DNA of 64,000 bases from Sistotremastrum niveocremeum HHB9708 (taxonomy: Eukaryota; Basidiomycota; Agaricomycetes; Sistotremastrales; Sistotremastraceae), in the NCBI GenBank assembly GCA_001630475.1, contig KV419394.1:682001-746000 (forward strand), written 5' to 3'. This document shows positions 1-12,600 of the stretch, in pieces. The notes under the pieces are model-generated. The model was not told the origin of the DNA, did not search any database, and saw only the letters and a program-made list of their open reading frames with translations. Position 1 is the first letter of the stretch; each line of letters begins with the position of its first letter. Both the position numbers and the translations under genes were made by a program.

Positions 1-1642
1 GACAGTGATGCAGAAGAAGACAGCAGGAGTCGGAGTCGGAGCACCAGTTGGGCCACAGTCACAGACCCTCGAACACCCAAAGACACCGATATCGCCCTCT
101 CATACCCTGTCATCGACTCCGGCGCATCCGATGACACAGCAATCGATGTGGACAGAACTGAACCCAATTCCAAATATGGCGTTCAGGGCATTTTGGAGAG
201 ATGGGAAGAGCGACAGGAGAAGCAACGGCTTGTGGCGGTGAAGACGGAGATGAAATCCGAATGGTCCGACGGTTGGTTGTCATTAGATGACAACGACGAC
301 CTGACTACCCTGGCCAGTCCGCCACCCGATAATTTATTGCTCAAGATGGAGGTCGAGGTGAAGCAGGAGGAAGGACTAGACCAGTCACACGAGGAGCGTC
401 CCCGGTATCCATCCATCCATCCCGAACACAGCCTTTTGGCTTCACCTGTCCTTGACGTCGTCGTCCCTCGTCCGACCTTCCCTATGCCACCGAAAGCGAC
501 CAATGCGTGGGACGGCGTGGAACTACTTGGACCTGATAGTTTGGCGGTCGAGGAGTTAGACAACGCGTTTGTGTGCGAGATGGTGAAGTCTGGGAAATCT
601 AACTCCCGTTCATCCTTGAGTGGAAAGGCATATCTAGTACGGACGATTGAAGGTGCGCGCATAGCATGTAGCCTCTTGTCTTGTTCTTACACTCTTTCTG
701 CTTCCAGGTGTTGAGCTATATGAACTTGTCGTCAACAACCAAACTCTTCGACGACGAGTTGACAACTCCTTCGTCCATCTTAATCCACTCCTTTTCTTGC
801 TCAGTCGCACAACTCTCACTCAGTTCTTGAAACTGAGTGGTGCTTCATACATCCGTGGGGGTATTCTCCAGGGCACGTGGATGCCTCTCGATTTTGCTAG
901 AGGCATCATCACTGGAAGAGATATCCCCTCCGAGGTCCATGAATTCCTCGCGACCGAGATCCACCCGTTGATTTCCGTCTCCTCTACTTCCCCACGTCCG
1001 TCACCATCACCGGCACCAGTACCGTCCTCGCCATTACAGTCCGGTCACGCCGCACCGTTGTCACACTCGGCGTCGTTACCACTACTCCATTCCTTATCCG
1101 AAAACAGTCCAGGCTCATGCCCGTTTCCCCAAGCTCGATCCCGGTCCCTCATGCTACCACGGTCTCATGTTAAAGCTGCGGCAGACCCTTTGGATTCACC
1201 GCGGTGGGCCAGAGACGGCTTAACTGACTGGAATATCCTTTCGGAGAATGAGTCAGAGCTGATGAGTGTCAGCCCGTCTTTCCCCTTACTTCTGTCTATG
1301 AACCAGCCGTCGCATGCTGTGGTCGGGTTCAAGGATCAAGCGATGATGGGATCGGACGGGCCTCTCAGCCCTCTCGAGAAGGAAATTCTCGAAAGCATTT
1401 TCGTTCTTGATCAGTCGAGCAATAAGGCTGAGTCGCCCGTGCAAAAAGCTGAAATGCCTCAAATAGAGGAGCCAGCCGAAGACGACGACGAAGAGGAGGA
1501 TGAAGATGAACGACCTACGAAATCTTTGCGTCGGTCCAAACGAGTGGCGGCTAAGCCGTCACCACTTTACAACCACGACGAGAGGCGGATAGCACGGCGC
1601 CCTCGAGGTGCACGAGCACGACGAGCAACCGTTGCAACCTAA
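1..1642 (+). CDS. APSES/KilA-N-type DNA-binding protein (5' partial)
   Basis: The reading frame is open from base 1, so the start lies outside the window. One intron at 653-707 (GT...AG) joins in frame to the second exon, which ends at 1642. The joined region around the junction (GVELYELVVNNQTLRRR, then a TLTQFLKLSG segment and QGTWMPLDFAR) has the layout of an APSES/KilA-N winged-helix DNA-binding domain, in which a TQ-like helix is followed by a conserved G-TW-PL-A segment. N-terminal to it is an acidic, Ser-rich stretch. C-terminal to it is a long Ser/Pro-rich region, then an acidic run (about 1480-1510) and a basic tail rich in RR and AR. Nuclear transcription-factor-like function is inferred from the fold. 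The domain sits in the middle of the protein, unlike Mbp1/Swi4, where it is N-terminal. Xbp1-like or Bqt4-like relatives are alternatives. The family call is moderate; the gene itself is well supported. Confidence 0.62.
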
Positions 1643-3085
1643 TTCCTCTGACTGCATATACACTCCTTTGATCGGTATTCGCCAGCCTACCATCATATTT
1701 TGATGGGGGCTTATTCGCCACTTCGTGTCCTTATAATATTTCTTCGCTTTTACCTTCCTTTCGATTATTCCGACGACGACGACGACTGAAGAAGACCGAC
1801 TAGTTATACTCGAACTTTTGACGGCCGAGTATCTAGAACCTGTATCACCTACGACACCCTTAACGCTACAAGCTAAATTTAAACAGCCGACCACGAAGCC
1901 GCCAGTCAGGCGGCTTTTGCTCTCCCCTCTCAGCCACTCTTTCGTGTTCAATTCTTTGCTATACCACTAACCGTAAATTCGCCATAACTCGAGCCCTTCG
2001 GATCGCTCTTGATGATTTCACGAAATTATCAGTTGAGCCAAATTACTTTGCAGCCAGTTTTTGGTTGACAGTGGCTGTCGGTCGGCTTGGTCATTCGTAT
2101 TAGAAGAGACTAATTTATCTTCTAGTGTTGATGGCTCATGTATATTATGCTTTCCCTTGTTAGTTACTAGTAGTAGCAGTACTTTGAATCCCTCGATACA
2201 AACAAAGAAAATTTCGAGCCGACGGTTAGAGAAGTTTATCGATTGGCGCTGTAGTGCCACGCAGGTCCCCCACAACATGGTAAGTTGTCTTCCCAAAAGG
2301 AAATGAAAGACACATGATGAACTGAAGATTCCAAATAAAGAGAGTTCAGTCTCACAGAACATGCATGAACTGCGAGCACGGTGCTGCGACGGAGTTCCGA
2401 AGTAAGACACAGAGACAAGATAGTGCCTGCACCGAGATATCCCAAAGCGAACATCCAGCGTCCCAATTCGGGAACTAAGATTTTCCCCAGAAAAGCGAGA
2501 AAATAAAAATTGGACGAAATGGATGCGATCGGGCGGAGTGGATCGGATTCGGAAGTGGATCGGGTTCGGCTGTTCGGCTGGTTGCGGTGGTTGATCGGTT
2601 GTTTGCGAGCGAGTGATCGGGAGAAGGCCATCATCGGTTCCTCCATTCAGGATCAGGGTCGCGATGGATCGGCGGCGACACGCGAGATCGGTCCGGAGTC
2701 GATGAGATGTAGACAAGTGTACACAACAACAGCGCTGGGTCATCTGTTGAGCGGGTTGTCTTGTCTTTGTTGACGTTGTTCGAGAGGGGGCCCGGTATCG
2801 TGACCTTGGAGAGTACAGATGCCTAATCGAGATATATTGATAATGGTGGCGGGGACTGGATTTGGAGACCCTGGACTTGGTCGGCCGCGCGGTCGCACTG
2901 CTGAGTGAGCGCAAGGCGCCTCTGCAACAGGGTGATAAGAATGCCTGAGTAGTAACGTTTCGACGCATGGCGGTGCTGTTTTATTGAGCAGCCTCGTGTA
3001 GAATGTAAGCAGCGCTGGATGTCGAAGACGACGAAAACAGGCACATTGTTTGGGTTTGTTTGGCTTCACTGAACAATTTGACGCC
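1643..3085. other. intergenic region, no gene recognised
   Basis: This 1.4-kb stretch holds the presumed 3' UTR of the upstream gene and the promoter of the Cia2 gene. Several open frames cross it, including one of 316 codons on the minus strand (2018-2968), but none has a recognisable motif or coding-like composition. Between about 2527 and 2700 the hexamer GATCGG and close variants recur many times. Confidence 0.5.
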
Positions 3086-3791
3086 ATGGCGCCTGCCCTG
3101 ATCAATGCCAATCCTACAATCTTCGCACCGACGAAGCAGTCGTTGAGAAGGAACGACTTGAATGCACGAGCGTTGTGGATAGACCAGCGAGACGAGTCAG
3201 ACGAGGATACAGAAGCAGAAGAAGATATTGATCAGCAGGAGGTCTTTGGTGCGTAATTTTTTGGATGGGCTTGCTTGGGTATCCGGGCCTGACTGCAGCT
3301 GGCTAGATTTGATACGGGGGATATCTGATCCTGAGCATCCCCTGAGTCTGGAACAACTCCATGTCGTCTCGGCAGAGCAGATAGAGCTATCGAGAAACCG
3401 GGTTTTGGTCGAATTTACGCCGACTGTGCCTCATTGCGGGATGTCGACCATTATTGGTACGTCGTGCGTTCATCAACTGGCGCCCAGGCTCTCAGACGTT
3501 TCGGTCATGTAGGTCTGTCGATACGTGTTCGTCTCATGCGATGTTTACCAGAAAGATTCAAACTGGATATGCGAGTGAAGAAGGGTTCTCATCAGAGTGA
3601 GGATGCAGGTACGTTCCTAATCCATATCTCTACGTTTCTTCTTATCGAATCTTGAGTCAATAGTCAACAAGCAACTCAACGATAAGGAACGCGTGGCTGC
3701 TGCCCTCGAAAACCCTGCGCTCGTCGATGTCGTTGAGCAATGCTTGTCCACTGCTTCAAAAAGGGATGACATGAATCCTCTGGACCTATAA
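3086..3791 (+). CDS. CIA2: MIP18-family cytosolic Fe-S assembly factor Cia2 (FAM96/AE7)
   Basis: Four exons (3086-3248, 3307-3456, 3513-3608, 3664-3791) give 178 residues with closed phase arithmetic. The protein carries the MIP18 (DUF59-like) core: [18 protein letters not shown], then [15 protein letters not shown] with the conserved reactive Cys in PHC, then [19 protein letters not shown], and the C-terminal [17 protein letters not shown]. In yeast and animals this protein belongs to the cytosolic Fe-S targeting complex with Mms19 and Cia1 and delivers clusters to DNA polymerases, helicases and other clients. The start was placed at the ATG at 3086 ([13 protein letters not shown]); an in-frame ATG at 3050 would add 12 residues. 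The N-terminal acidic stretch [14 protein letters not shown] is typical of the family. The first intron uses the second of two nearby AGs, because the first leads to a stop. Confidence 0.93.
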
Positions 3792-4180
3792 ATGCACACA
3801 TTATGATTGTATCCTGTACTTGTACTTGACATCTGTATCTCTAGCTTTCTGGCTTCACCGACATCTTGAACGATATATCACAAATTCCGAGAGATAATCC
3901 CATAAATATTCCCCAATTCCCATACGCCGAAACACATAACGAATCGCCCAAAATGCCTTCGTTGTCCCTGATTTTTACGACGCTGCGCTCTTAAATGCAA
4001 GACTTCGGATGCAAATTGGACGCCGAGAAGCCGAGAAGCCAGAGTCATCGGAACCGGATCTGCACAGCGTCACAGCGTCAACTTCGCCTTTTGTTCGTCT
4101 GCTGTACATGTTGTAACCTTGACTTTCTCTCTGTACTCTCTTTACTCTCTACTTTCTCTTGTATATTGAACGTCTATACC

Positions 4181-5872
4181 ATGTCGACTTCACGCGATGA
4201 AGACTTGAGCGCGCGCATCACCAGGTTGCGAATTCGAGATTCAGGTGAATACAACGTTGCATTGTCATGCACCTCTAACTGAAGCCTATCTCATCCAGGT
4301 CGCTCGAACCCACCAAGTCCATCGCGTCCAACGACCTCGAATCGACAGAAACCGCTCCCTGCGACTCCAGGTGCTTCACCACCATTTCCAGTACCTGTTC
4401 ATCATGTTGCCATACCCCCATTACCCCGACCTCCACCCATGCTATACGACTCTCCAACGCCTTACCCAGTTCGCATGCCCGTACCCCATCTACCTGCTTC
4501 ATCCTCGACGTCTTTGACGATGAAGCACGCGTTGGAGACGCCTATCAATCCTCCTAGCCCCAGTCCGTCGTTTCCTACGGGATCTGAACTAGCGCGATTA
4601 TCTCCTCCAACTCCTCTCACACGACCTCGTTCAAATCCAAACCCTCCTCCTGCATCACCAGCTAAATCGTTGGCGCCTCCGCCTTCTTCCTCTCGTAGAG
4701 CGTCCGAACCACCTCCTAGTTCAACGAAATCGAACAAAGGAAAGTCGAAACCTACCAGCGTGCTTTGTGAGGGTGTGAACAAGGGTAGTGGATTACCTTG
4801 TAAGAACAGAGTGAAAGTCCCTGTCGCGGAACCCGTTTATGAGGATGAAGAGAGGCAGTTCCTTAATTTGTGCCATGTTCACAGGGAGTCTATTTTGGAG
4901 ATCAGAGCCTTCAAGGCGGGGGAAGAGACTGTTCGGTTTGCAGGTATGTGCCTTACCGATCTCTTGTTTTGTCTGGGATTAACGTGATCAACTTTAGATT
5001 GGGTGCCTGACTACCTCTCATCCGGGACTCGTGCTCAACTCCATCATGATATGAGTAAACCCAGGTCTGACAAAGACCAACCTGGTTATATCTACGTTTT
5101 TGAGATTCACGGTTAGACATCCTCTATGATGTTTTCTGCTATGCTCATTTTCTCCATAGATGACAACAAGCCTGATATTATACAGCTCAAAGTCGGTCGA
5201 GCGCATAAATTGAATAAACGCCTCGATCAATGGCAGAAACAATGTGGATCCAAGATTCAGATTACAAGAGGATGGTGGCCGGGCACCGTCGATGAATCAG
5301 GGAGAGGCGGCGGGAAAGCGACGCTGGGAGTCTTTATGCATCCAGGAGAGCCCGGGCCCTGGTGCCATAGACTCGAGAAGTGAAGATGCAATTCTTTCCG
5401 TCTTACGATGTACTGACTGTGCTTTGACAGATTGATCCACCTCGAGCTTGCTGATCTCGTCCTCTACCAACAATACCTGCATTCAGAGTATCCGCTTGCG
5501 AACTTTGAGACTATTCATGGCAAAGTTGAAAACGTGTCCGATGATTCTTTGTCAGAGACGGGCAACTCACAAGCTGTTCAATCGAAAGGCAAGAAGAAGG
5601 CTCGCGGTTCACAGGTTCAAGCGTTGGGAAAGGAGGAGCACAACGTCAACAGAGCTGCTCTACTACAACTGAAGAAAGAGATTTGTGATGATTGTGGGTT
5701 TTTGTTCCTTTTCTGTTGTGAACTTCGCTGAACTTTGACCACAGGTGGCACAGTACATCAGGAGATCTTTGCTTTCCGCAGGGCTGAAGGCAAGTACAAA
5801 GGACGAGAATTTGAGGCCATCGTCGAGCCTATCATCCACAAATGGGGTCAATATGTTGCGAAATATCTGTAG
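4181..5872 (+). CDS. T5orf172/DUF1766 (MUG113-like, GIY-YIG superfamily) protein
   Basis: Six exons (4181-4244, 4299-4943, 4998-5111, 5160-5379, 5431-5693, 5745-5872) give 477 residues with no phase conflict. The N-terminal 170 residues are Pro/Ser-rich and probably disordered. A Cys/His segment follows (LCEGVNKGSGLPCKNRV ... LCHVH), then the T5orf172 core: PGYIYVFEI, IIQLKVGRAHKLNKRLDQW, and a C-terminal half containing WCHRLEKLIHLELADL. Near the C-terminus is a CDDCG pair followed by HQEIFAF. This domain is a divergent relative of GIY-YIG nucleases; fission yeast mug113 is a named member. Whether this protein cuts nucleic acid is not known. The family is common in Agaricomycetes, often in several copies. 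Confidence 0.85.
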
Positions 5873-6347
5873 CTTTAGCTCTCTCGAAGGAAGTGGTGGA
5901 GATGTACCTACTATTCTGGAATTTTTTCTTGGATTTTTCTTGGACTGTTGCTGTAACAGAATGTGGCTACGAACAATTATGTAGTAATATTTGTATCTAG
6001 GAATATAACGAGGCTGTGTTTCTTGACTGAGGAGCGTTGCTGAGGGCTGCAAGGTGGCACTGAAAGTGATGTTGCCTTTTTGGGAAGACAAAAGCGCGTT
6101 GTTGTGGCTTGTTTGGCTCACCCTCGCTTAGCGACCTGCCCATTGTTCTCGACGACGACAATGCCACCAGTCTTGTCTCTATTAAATCCGGGTATAAAAG
6201 GGGCCCTTGACAACTCCAACTCTCCCCCATCCCCTCTCGTTTACGTGCCTCCTCCCTAATTATCAGCCACCCACGCTGCCTACGCTCTACGGCTTCGCTC
6301 AACTCATTCTAACTCACTCGTAATCTCTTACCAACTCGACTTTGACA
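5873..6347. other. intergenic region: 3' UTR and cupredoxin promoter
   Basis: No gene is seen here. The downstream half contains a TATA box at 6193-6200 that serves the secreted cupredoxin gene, followed by a pyrimidine-rich leader. Confidence 0.6.
6193..6200 (+). promoter_or_regulatory. TATA box of the cupredoxin gene
   Basis: TATAAAAG lies about 150 bases before the ATG at 6348, followed by a C/T-rich tract, as in strong fungal promoters. The assignment rests on sequence and position only. Confidence 0.65.
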
Positions 6348-7859
6348 ATGTTCGCGTCTACTACTGTATCTGCAACTCTCCTTCTTCTTTTGCACGGCAT
6401 CCGGAATGTTCGTGCTGTAAATCATCAAGTTATCGTCGGAGGGCCTGGGATTTTGGCCTTTACGCCGACTAATCTCGTGAGCATCATCTATGCTGGATGA
6501 ATGACGCGTCTTAATAACGGTCAATAGGAGGCTGCTGTTGGAGATACCGTGCAATTCGTGTTCCAGCAGAAGAATCATTCTGGTGAGTAAGGAGCATATT
6601 CTGAATCGACTTGCAGCCTGACGAATGTCATCAGCCACCCAATCCTCTTTTGCGAGTCCTTGCGTGCCTATCGCTGGAGGTTTTGACACTGGATTGTAAG
6701 TTCTCGTCGCAGTCGTTCTCTCAAGTCGTTTGTGACCAACGCCTCTCCCAGCCACCCCGTACCGGATACCCAGGAGAATGGACCTTTCCCCGCTGCTACG
6801 CTCGAAATCAGAGACGTAAGTTACATCGCTGTCTTATTCCTGGCATTCACTTATGGTCGGCTTTTAGACTAATCCTATCTGGGTATTCGTATGTCTTTTC
6901 CTCCTGGAGCTAAAGTACTGGGCACATGCTGATGTTTCGTCTAGTGTAAGCAAGCAAACCACTGTTCACAAAGTGGAATGGTCTTCGCTGTCAACCCGGG
7001 CACCAAATTTGCCGCGTTCCAAGCTGCCGCTACTGCCGGCGCATCGACTGCTTCATCCGCATCGTCGACAGCCGCTGCCACTTCCACAGCATCAGCATCG
7101 GCCTCCACATCTACGGACACGACGACCGTCACTCAAACCAGTTTGACCATGTCCACAATTGCTTCGGTACCTTCTGCTATCACGAGCACTGCAACCACAA
7201 CCACCACTTCGTCTTCGGTTGGCCCTACAACCCATATTGTGGATGTTGGCAATGATGGTGTCTTGGCGTTCAGCCCGAGCAATATCACCGCCGCTGTGGG
7301 CGATAGCATCGTCTTCCTTTTCCATGCTAAGAACCATACGTATGTATTGTCAGCTTTTCTTCAATCTGTATGCTAACATCTATTCACAGGGCCACTCAGT
7401 CCTCGTTTGCTCAGCCATGTACGCCTTTGGCACAGAGTTCGACGACTGGTCAGGTTGGATTTGACTCAGGATTCATGCCCGTTGCGAGCAATGCGACTGC
7501 GATCCCCCAGTTTGTTGTCACCGTAAACAATGTAAGGGTTCAGCGTACCCCGTTTTAGTACCGACTGACAATATGCATTTTAGACGAACCCCATCTGGGC
7601 TTTCTGTGCTCAGACCACCCCTACTAGCCACTGTGGCCAAGGGATGGTCTTTTCAGCCAATGCCGTCGAGTCTGGACCTAATAACTTTGCCGCTTTCCAA
7701 GCGAATGCTAAGGCGCAGGAAGCCAATAGCACACTCTCCAGTCCCTCAACGTCTGCGAGTGGTTCTTCCAGTTCCCAGAAGAGCAGCGCCATTGGTACTC
7801 GTTCTGCGTCGGGAACTCTTGCACTTGTCCTCGGATTAATCTTGGGCCTTGCGTTGTGA
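6348..7859 (+). CDS. secreted, probably GPI-anchored protein with two cupredoxin domains
   Basis: A signal peptide (MFASTTVSATLLLLLHGIRN and onward) is followed by two plastocyanin-like domains separated by a Ser/Thr/Ala-rich linker. The two domains have matching motifs: KNHSATQSSF and KNHTATQSSF supply the first copper His; PIWVFCKQANHCSQSGMVF and PIWAFC ... SHCGQGMVF supply Cys, His and Met. All four type-1 copper ligands therefore appear in each domain. The C-terminus is Ser-rich and ends in a hydrophobic stretch (LALVLGLILGLAL), typical of a GPI-anchor signal. The gene has many short introns, at matching places in the two halves, which points to an internal tandem duplication. Such serine-rich extracellular cupredoxins are abundant in wood- and litter-decay basidiomycetes; their substrate is unknown. 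Confidence 0.87.
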
Positions 7860-8342
7860 GAATATCTTGATGTATGATAAATTATTGGACTTGTTTCCCG
7901 AGACCTCGTATTCGTTCATTGTATCGATAAACCTATTGTAGTTTCTTAGTATTTCTCCTTATATCCATCTTGATCTTCTCTACATCTATCTTGGACCATC
8001 AGATCAACGAAAGAACGCTGTCAGACGTAAAACTAAAAGCGGTCAAGTCGGCTATTCCCACGAGAACGGAAGAAAAGCCAAGTGTGTGTGACAGTCACAC
8101 CCTGAATTTTCTCCTCTGTATCCTCAACTCGAACAATTTGTCTGCTAACCTGTGAGTACATGTGAGTATTCTTCTTTGAAGCTACGCATATCGAGATGAA
8201 ACGCACTGGGCTCTGAGTCCACGATGTAATGCACAACACTCATTAGAGTGGCGGCCTAGAAAACCGTGACTGATTTTTCTTCTCTGTCAATGTTCCACTT
8301 GACCACGTTATTGACTATGTCCACCCAGATACTGCAAGCAGC
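7860..8342. other. intergenic region between cupredoxin and Lcp5 genes
   Basis: No gene or element is recognised. The short open frames on both strands look like chance frames. The region presumably holds the cupredoxin 3' UTR and the Lcp5 promoter. Confidence 0.5.
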
Positions 8343-9565
8343 ATGGCAGAGGACCAGGATGAAATTGTCAAGGCTATTGAGGACATGACTTCTAGTGTAG
8401 CGGCTTCTCGAAAGGTGATCAAGGGAATGTTGGAAAGGCGCGTCTGTAGCATACTCTCATACTCCCAACTTGTATTTATACGAAAGTCAATAGATCGAAG
8501 AATACCGAGGACTTTGACACCAAAGATGGCATCTCCTTGCTCTCATACAAAAACTATTGTCTCATGTCCTACCTGCACTCTCTGACTTTGTTGACGGCAC
8601 ACCGTTTACTGGGGCATTCATTCAAAGATCATTCTCCTCCAACTTCCACCTTTGGGAACCCGAATCGAGAAGCTAGGGGGCATGGTGCCGGAGATGTGGT
8701 GGACAAGCTGGTCGAGAACCGTATCATCATTGAGAAAATCAAGATACTGGAGGGTCGGATGAAGTATCAAATCGAAAAACTGCTCAAACTAGCCACGGAG
8801 CCACCGAAACCAGAGGCAAGAAAAACTGACGGTAAGATCTTGTGTTCCTTTTTTTACCTTTCCTCCTCAACCTTGTTTCGTACAGATCCTTTGTCGTTCA
8901 GGCCAAATCCTGCTAATTTGGTGCAGGACGAGGCTGGCGATACGCGGGATGACTCGGAGCACGACGACGATGACGATGGGACACAAGCATATCGGCCACC
9001 GAAGCTGGCCCCCGTTCCTTACACTGAAACGAGCCTAGCAAAATCGAAGAAACGACGACCTGATCCTTCGGCGCTCGCTTCTCTTCGCTACCTGGACTCT
9101 TCCAATCCGCATGCAGAGTCATCGAGCGGTCTTGGCGTTACGAAGTCTATGGGATCGGCTCGTGCTCGGGAGCTTCAGCGCATGACAGAGTTCGAGGAAG
9201 AGAACATGACGCGACTGGTGATGACGAAGAAGGAAGCTAATAGACGACGAAGAGACGAAGAGGACATTGCCCTCGGCGGTGTTGGTGGCATTAATCCTCG
9301 AAGTCGGAATAGAGGTGGTGGCTTTGAGGAGGCTTTGGGAGATGTTCTGAAAGTGGTCGGGAGAGACTCTAATGCTCTCCTTGGAGATGGATACGAGGAG
9401 CTGCGGCAGCGTGGTCGCAAAGAAAGCGTCTTAAAACGATCGCATACACGGATAGACGATGCGACCGGAGGTGACTCGGACGATGATGGGCAATCTAAGA
9501 AGAAAGGTCGCTTTGACCAACAAGTCAAACGACATAAAAGGCGTGCTGGTGCGAAGCCCCGATAG
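8343..9565 (+). CDS. LCP5: Lcp5/neuroguidin, U3 snoRNP-associated Sas10/Utp3/C1D family
   Basis: Three exons. The N-terminal MAEDQDEIVKAIEDMTSS segment and the core (KDGISLLSYKNYCLMSYLHS, then HRLLGHSF) match the Sas10/Utp3/C1D domain. It continues with KLVENRIIIEKIKILEGRMK and YQIEKLLKLA, the C-terminal part of that domain. Neuroguidin-type proteins then have FRPNP and YRPPKLAPVPY, both present here. The C-terminal half is basic and charged (RRRRDEED, KKKGRFDQQVKRHKRR). Lcp5 acts in the nucleolus in early 18S rRNA processing. The second intron (GACG|gt...ag|ATCC) is clear. The first can be read two ways: a GC-AG intron 8438-8493 giving ERSKNTEDF, or a GT-AG intron 8442-8500 giving ERRNTEDF; both keep the frame. 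Confidence 0.9.
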
Positions 9566-9676
9566 TCACCATTTTATTACATTTTTATGCACATTTTTAT
9601 TACATGTTATCAGTTGCAGTAATACTCAGTGACCCGTACATTATTCCCAAGACCAAATATCATTTTCGTCGTAACG

Positions 9677-12600
9677 TTATCGTGGATGCTGCCAGGACTG
9701 TTCTCTGCGAGGATGAGGTCGCTGCTGATATGGCTGTAGAGGAGGGCTATAGATTCCTCCAGCACTTGCAGTTCGTGGATCTGTGAATGATGAGCTGCTT
9801 CCAAAGCTACCGCGTTGCTCAGGCACCGCTGGCTCCACATTCGCAGAAGGTTGAGGAGGTGCGTTAGGGTCTGCTGGCACCTTCCATTGCTGATGACGGA
9901 TTCAGCAATGAGGAGCGACGCTTCTGAAATGAAAAGAACTCACCAGTCGTTTCCCCTCTTTGTAAATCGACTCCAGTTTCTGATCAAATATGCCTTGTTC
10001 CTCGAACTTATGATAGGCTCCATACAGAAGAAGAGCCGATCTAGCATCCTCTATAGAGTCGTGTGTGTCGGTTTGAATGTTCTGATCAAGCACGATCCAG
10101 GAGAGGAATCGCAAAGACAATCGACGCTGTCGTTCTCGGAGGAAATATAGATCTACAGTGTCAATCACTTGCTCGGGATGCACAAAGATGTCTGATTGTT
10201 CGGTGAGCGAAGAGTAGATGGAGAGCGCAAGTTACATACTAATAATGCGGAAGTCTTTTAATAGACCGTGTCCAATGAAAGTACAGCCAAGATCCACCAA
10301 CAAGCGTAATTTCTTATAGGCGACCTTCAATGGAACCAGTGTGTGCCGCGAGAGATGAGGGTCGAGATCGCCGACTAACAAGATCAGACGTGCATAACTC
10401 GGGAGTATATCCAGAGATCTTACATCTTATTCCCGAGAATTCGGTCAAGTAGTCAACGATCGTTTCACTTGTGTGAATATGATCATCGATGAACGGAACC
10501 CCTTGCTTGGGTCCATCGCCTCGGAGAACAGAAACTCTGGCGAGACTGAGACGCGAGGGTCGCACGATTTTCTTCGTGCCGTCAGATCGGAATTCAGTCT
10601 CCTCCTATCGACCGATTGGAACCACGTAGAATCTGAAAAGTTCAAGGGCCGCACCTGCTGCATCTGTACAAATTCTGCGTCTATAGACACCAGTGTCCCA
10701 GGTCGCGGGAGCTCATCGAATCTCAGCACCTCGTGCTTTATGGCCGATGGATCACGGTTGCTAGCGGCATGGGTGAATCACGAGTGATATGCCTGAATTT
10801 ACAAAAATGGCATGACGTACGGAGATATTGATGTGTCTTGACTGAGGATGGTAGGATCCATTTTGTTCGAGAAATGTTGCAGGTCGATAATATTATGTAT
10901 GTCTTCGCGCTCTAGGTACACAACAGCCGGAGTCTTGTGACAGATGAGACTTGTGATGCCGGATAAATTTGCTGCCTCACCTTCCAATTTGCCGGGAAGC
11001 TGAGAGCTTCTTCTTCCGGGATGTTTTTGACTACAAAATCGTTGAAGATAAACCACGGACTGGCTAACTGTGGATCGCGCTCTCTTTCGGGGACTGTGGC
11101 TCGGTGAATATGGGGCAGGCAGAGTGCATGAAAGGACTCACTTTTGACTATCGCGACCAGGTGCGGAGGACTTTCCCTATTATGAACTTGTACAACTACT
11201 GCCTACAAGCCATTTTAGAATGGGTGCCGTGGCACAGCACGATGGCAATGCTCACCCTGATTTCATAGGTAACTGTTTCCAACGGCCTCGGCCTTCCGTC
11301 AAGGTCGGATGCTTCTATCTCACCGCCGAGTTCAATGGTCACTTTAGGCTTCAAGAAAGAGTGATTCTTTCCATCTTGCCAAAACTTCAGATTATCTTCA
11401 TTATATGCCGATGCATTGATGGACAAGATGGGAGGTAACTCCTTGCAAGTTACGTTACGCCGAGAGCGGAATGTAGTCAGCTGCTTGCATGTCTGACAAG
11501 TCGCTTTGTAGGTCGTATCCCGAATCAAAGAGTTGCGGAGCAGTTGGGCCAGATCCATCGGCTCGAAAACTTCTCGGCCAGCCGTCTAAAAGTGTACTCA
11601 TCATTAGCATAGGGTATTGCACAGAACACGCAGGGACTAACCTTGCGTGGGTAAATCAAATCGATGACATGGGTCATGCTTTCCTTTTCGCGTCTCGCAC
11701 CACAGCTTCCACAGATGATGATGGATTTGGCGTCGATGCCCAAAAGTTGGGTGATGGGGGCAGCCAAAGGAGTTCTGAGAGACTCCTGCATAGTAGGCGG
11801 ATTATGCGGGAAACTGTTCCCCTCGACGCTGATCTGTTCAAGTATGAACCGATTGAACATCTGTATCATAGAGGCGTAGTCTGTATCGACTGTTTCTCGT
11901 CCATAGTCTACTAATCCCATGGCAGCGGCTGGAAACAATGAGTCGACGAGATCATGTTGCGTGGTTGGAAGGCTGATCTACCTTGTGGAATGGCGCTTAT
12001 CGTTTTGCAGAAGTTTGAGGTTTGGCAGTTGGTGCCGCTGGCATCCTCCAACATTCTGGTCACAAAACCAAGCTCGCACAGCAGGCAATTTTCACGTTGA
12101 CAGTTTGTAGCTGTGTGCGATTTTGCCAATGTTCTGATCGGTATAGTGTAGTGCAATGCTTGCACTATAGCGTTCGTATATGAGTTTAAGATATGCGTCT
12201 CTAAACCAGAATGTGACGTCTTGTTGTAAAAGCTGGGTCTCAAGCGTTAGTCCAAGCTCAAGATAACAGAGAAAGCCCGGACCCAAAGTCGAAGTCTTCC
12301 ACGCCGAATTTGGAATATTCAATCTCTACCTTGCGATAATTGCGAGGGACACTAGCAGGATTGCTCTCTGCAATAGGCGTCTCGGGCTCAGGCTGCAAGA
12401 GACTCATCAACTTTCCGCAACGACAGCTAGCTCCGGTCGACTTGGCATACTCACTTCTTCATCTTTTTTCTGACCGCTTCGGAATCGTCCTTCTGGTGCT
12501 GGACGCGCACCCGCCGATACGACGTTACGAGTGCCGCGGAGTTCTTTTGGCAGAGCGGCATAACCGACAAAATCGACGGTTTTCATGCTTGATAGCACCT

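Noticed and set aside
183-662. 159-codon minus-strand frame
   Set aside because: It lies opposite the APSES-protein exon, whose frame is supported by splicing and domain content; it is a shadow.
2018-2968. 316-codon open frame on the minus strand
   Set aside because: It has no recognisable motif, biased Arg/Ser/Thr content, and lies in a promoter-like region. Length alone is not enough in GC-balanced DNA.
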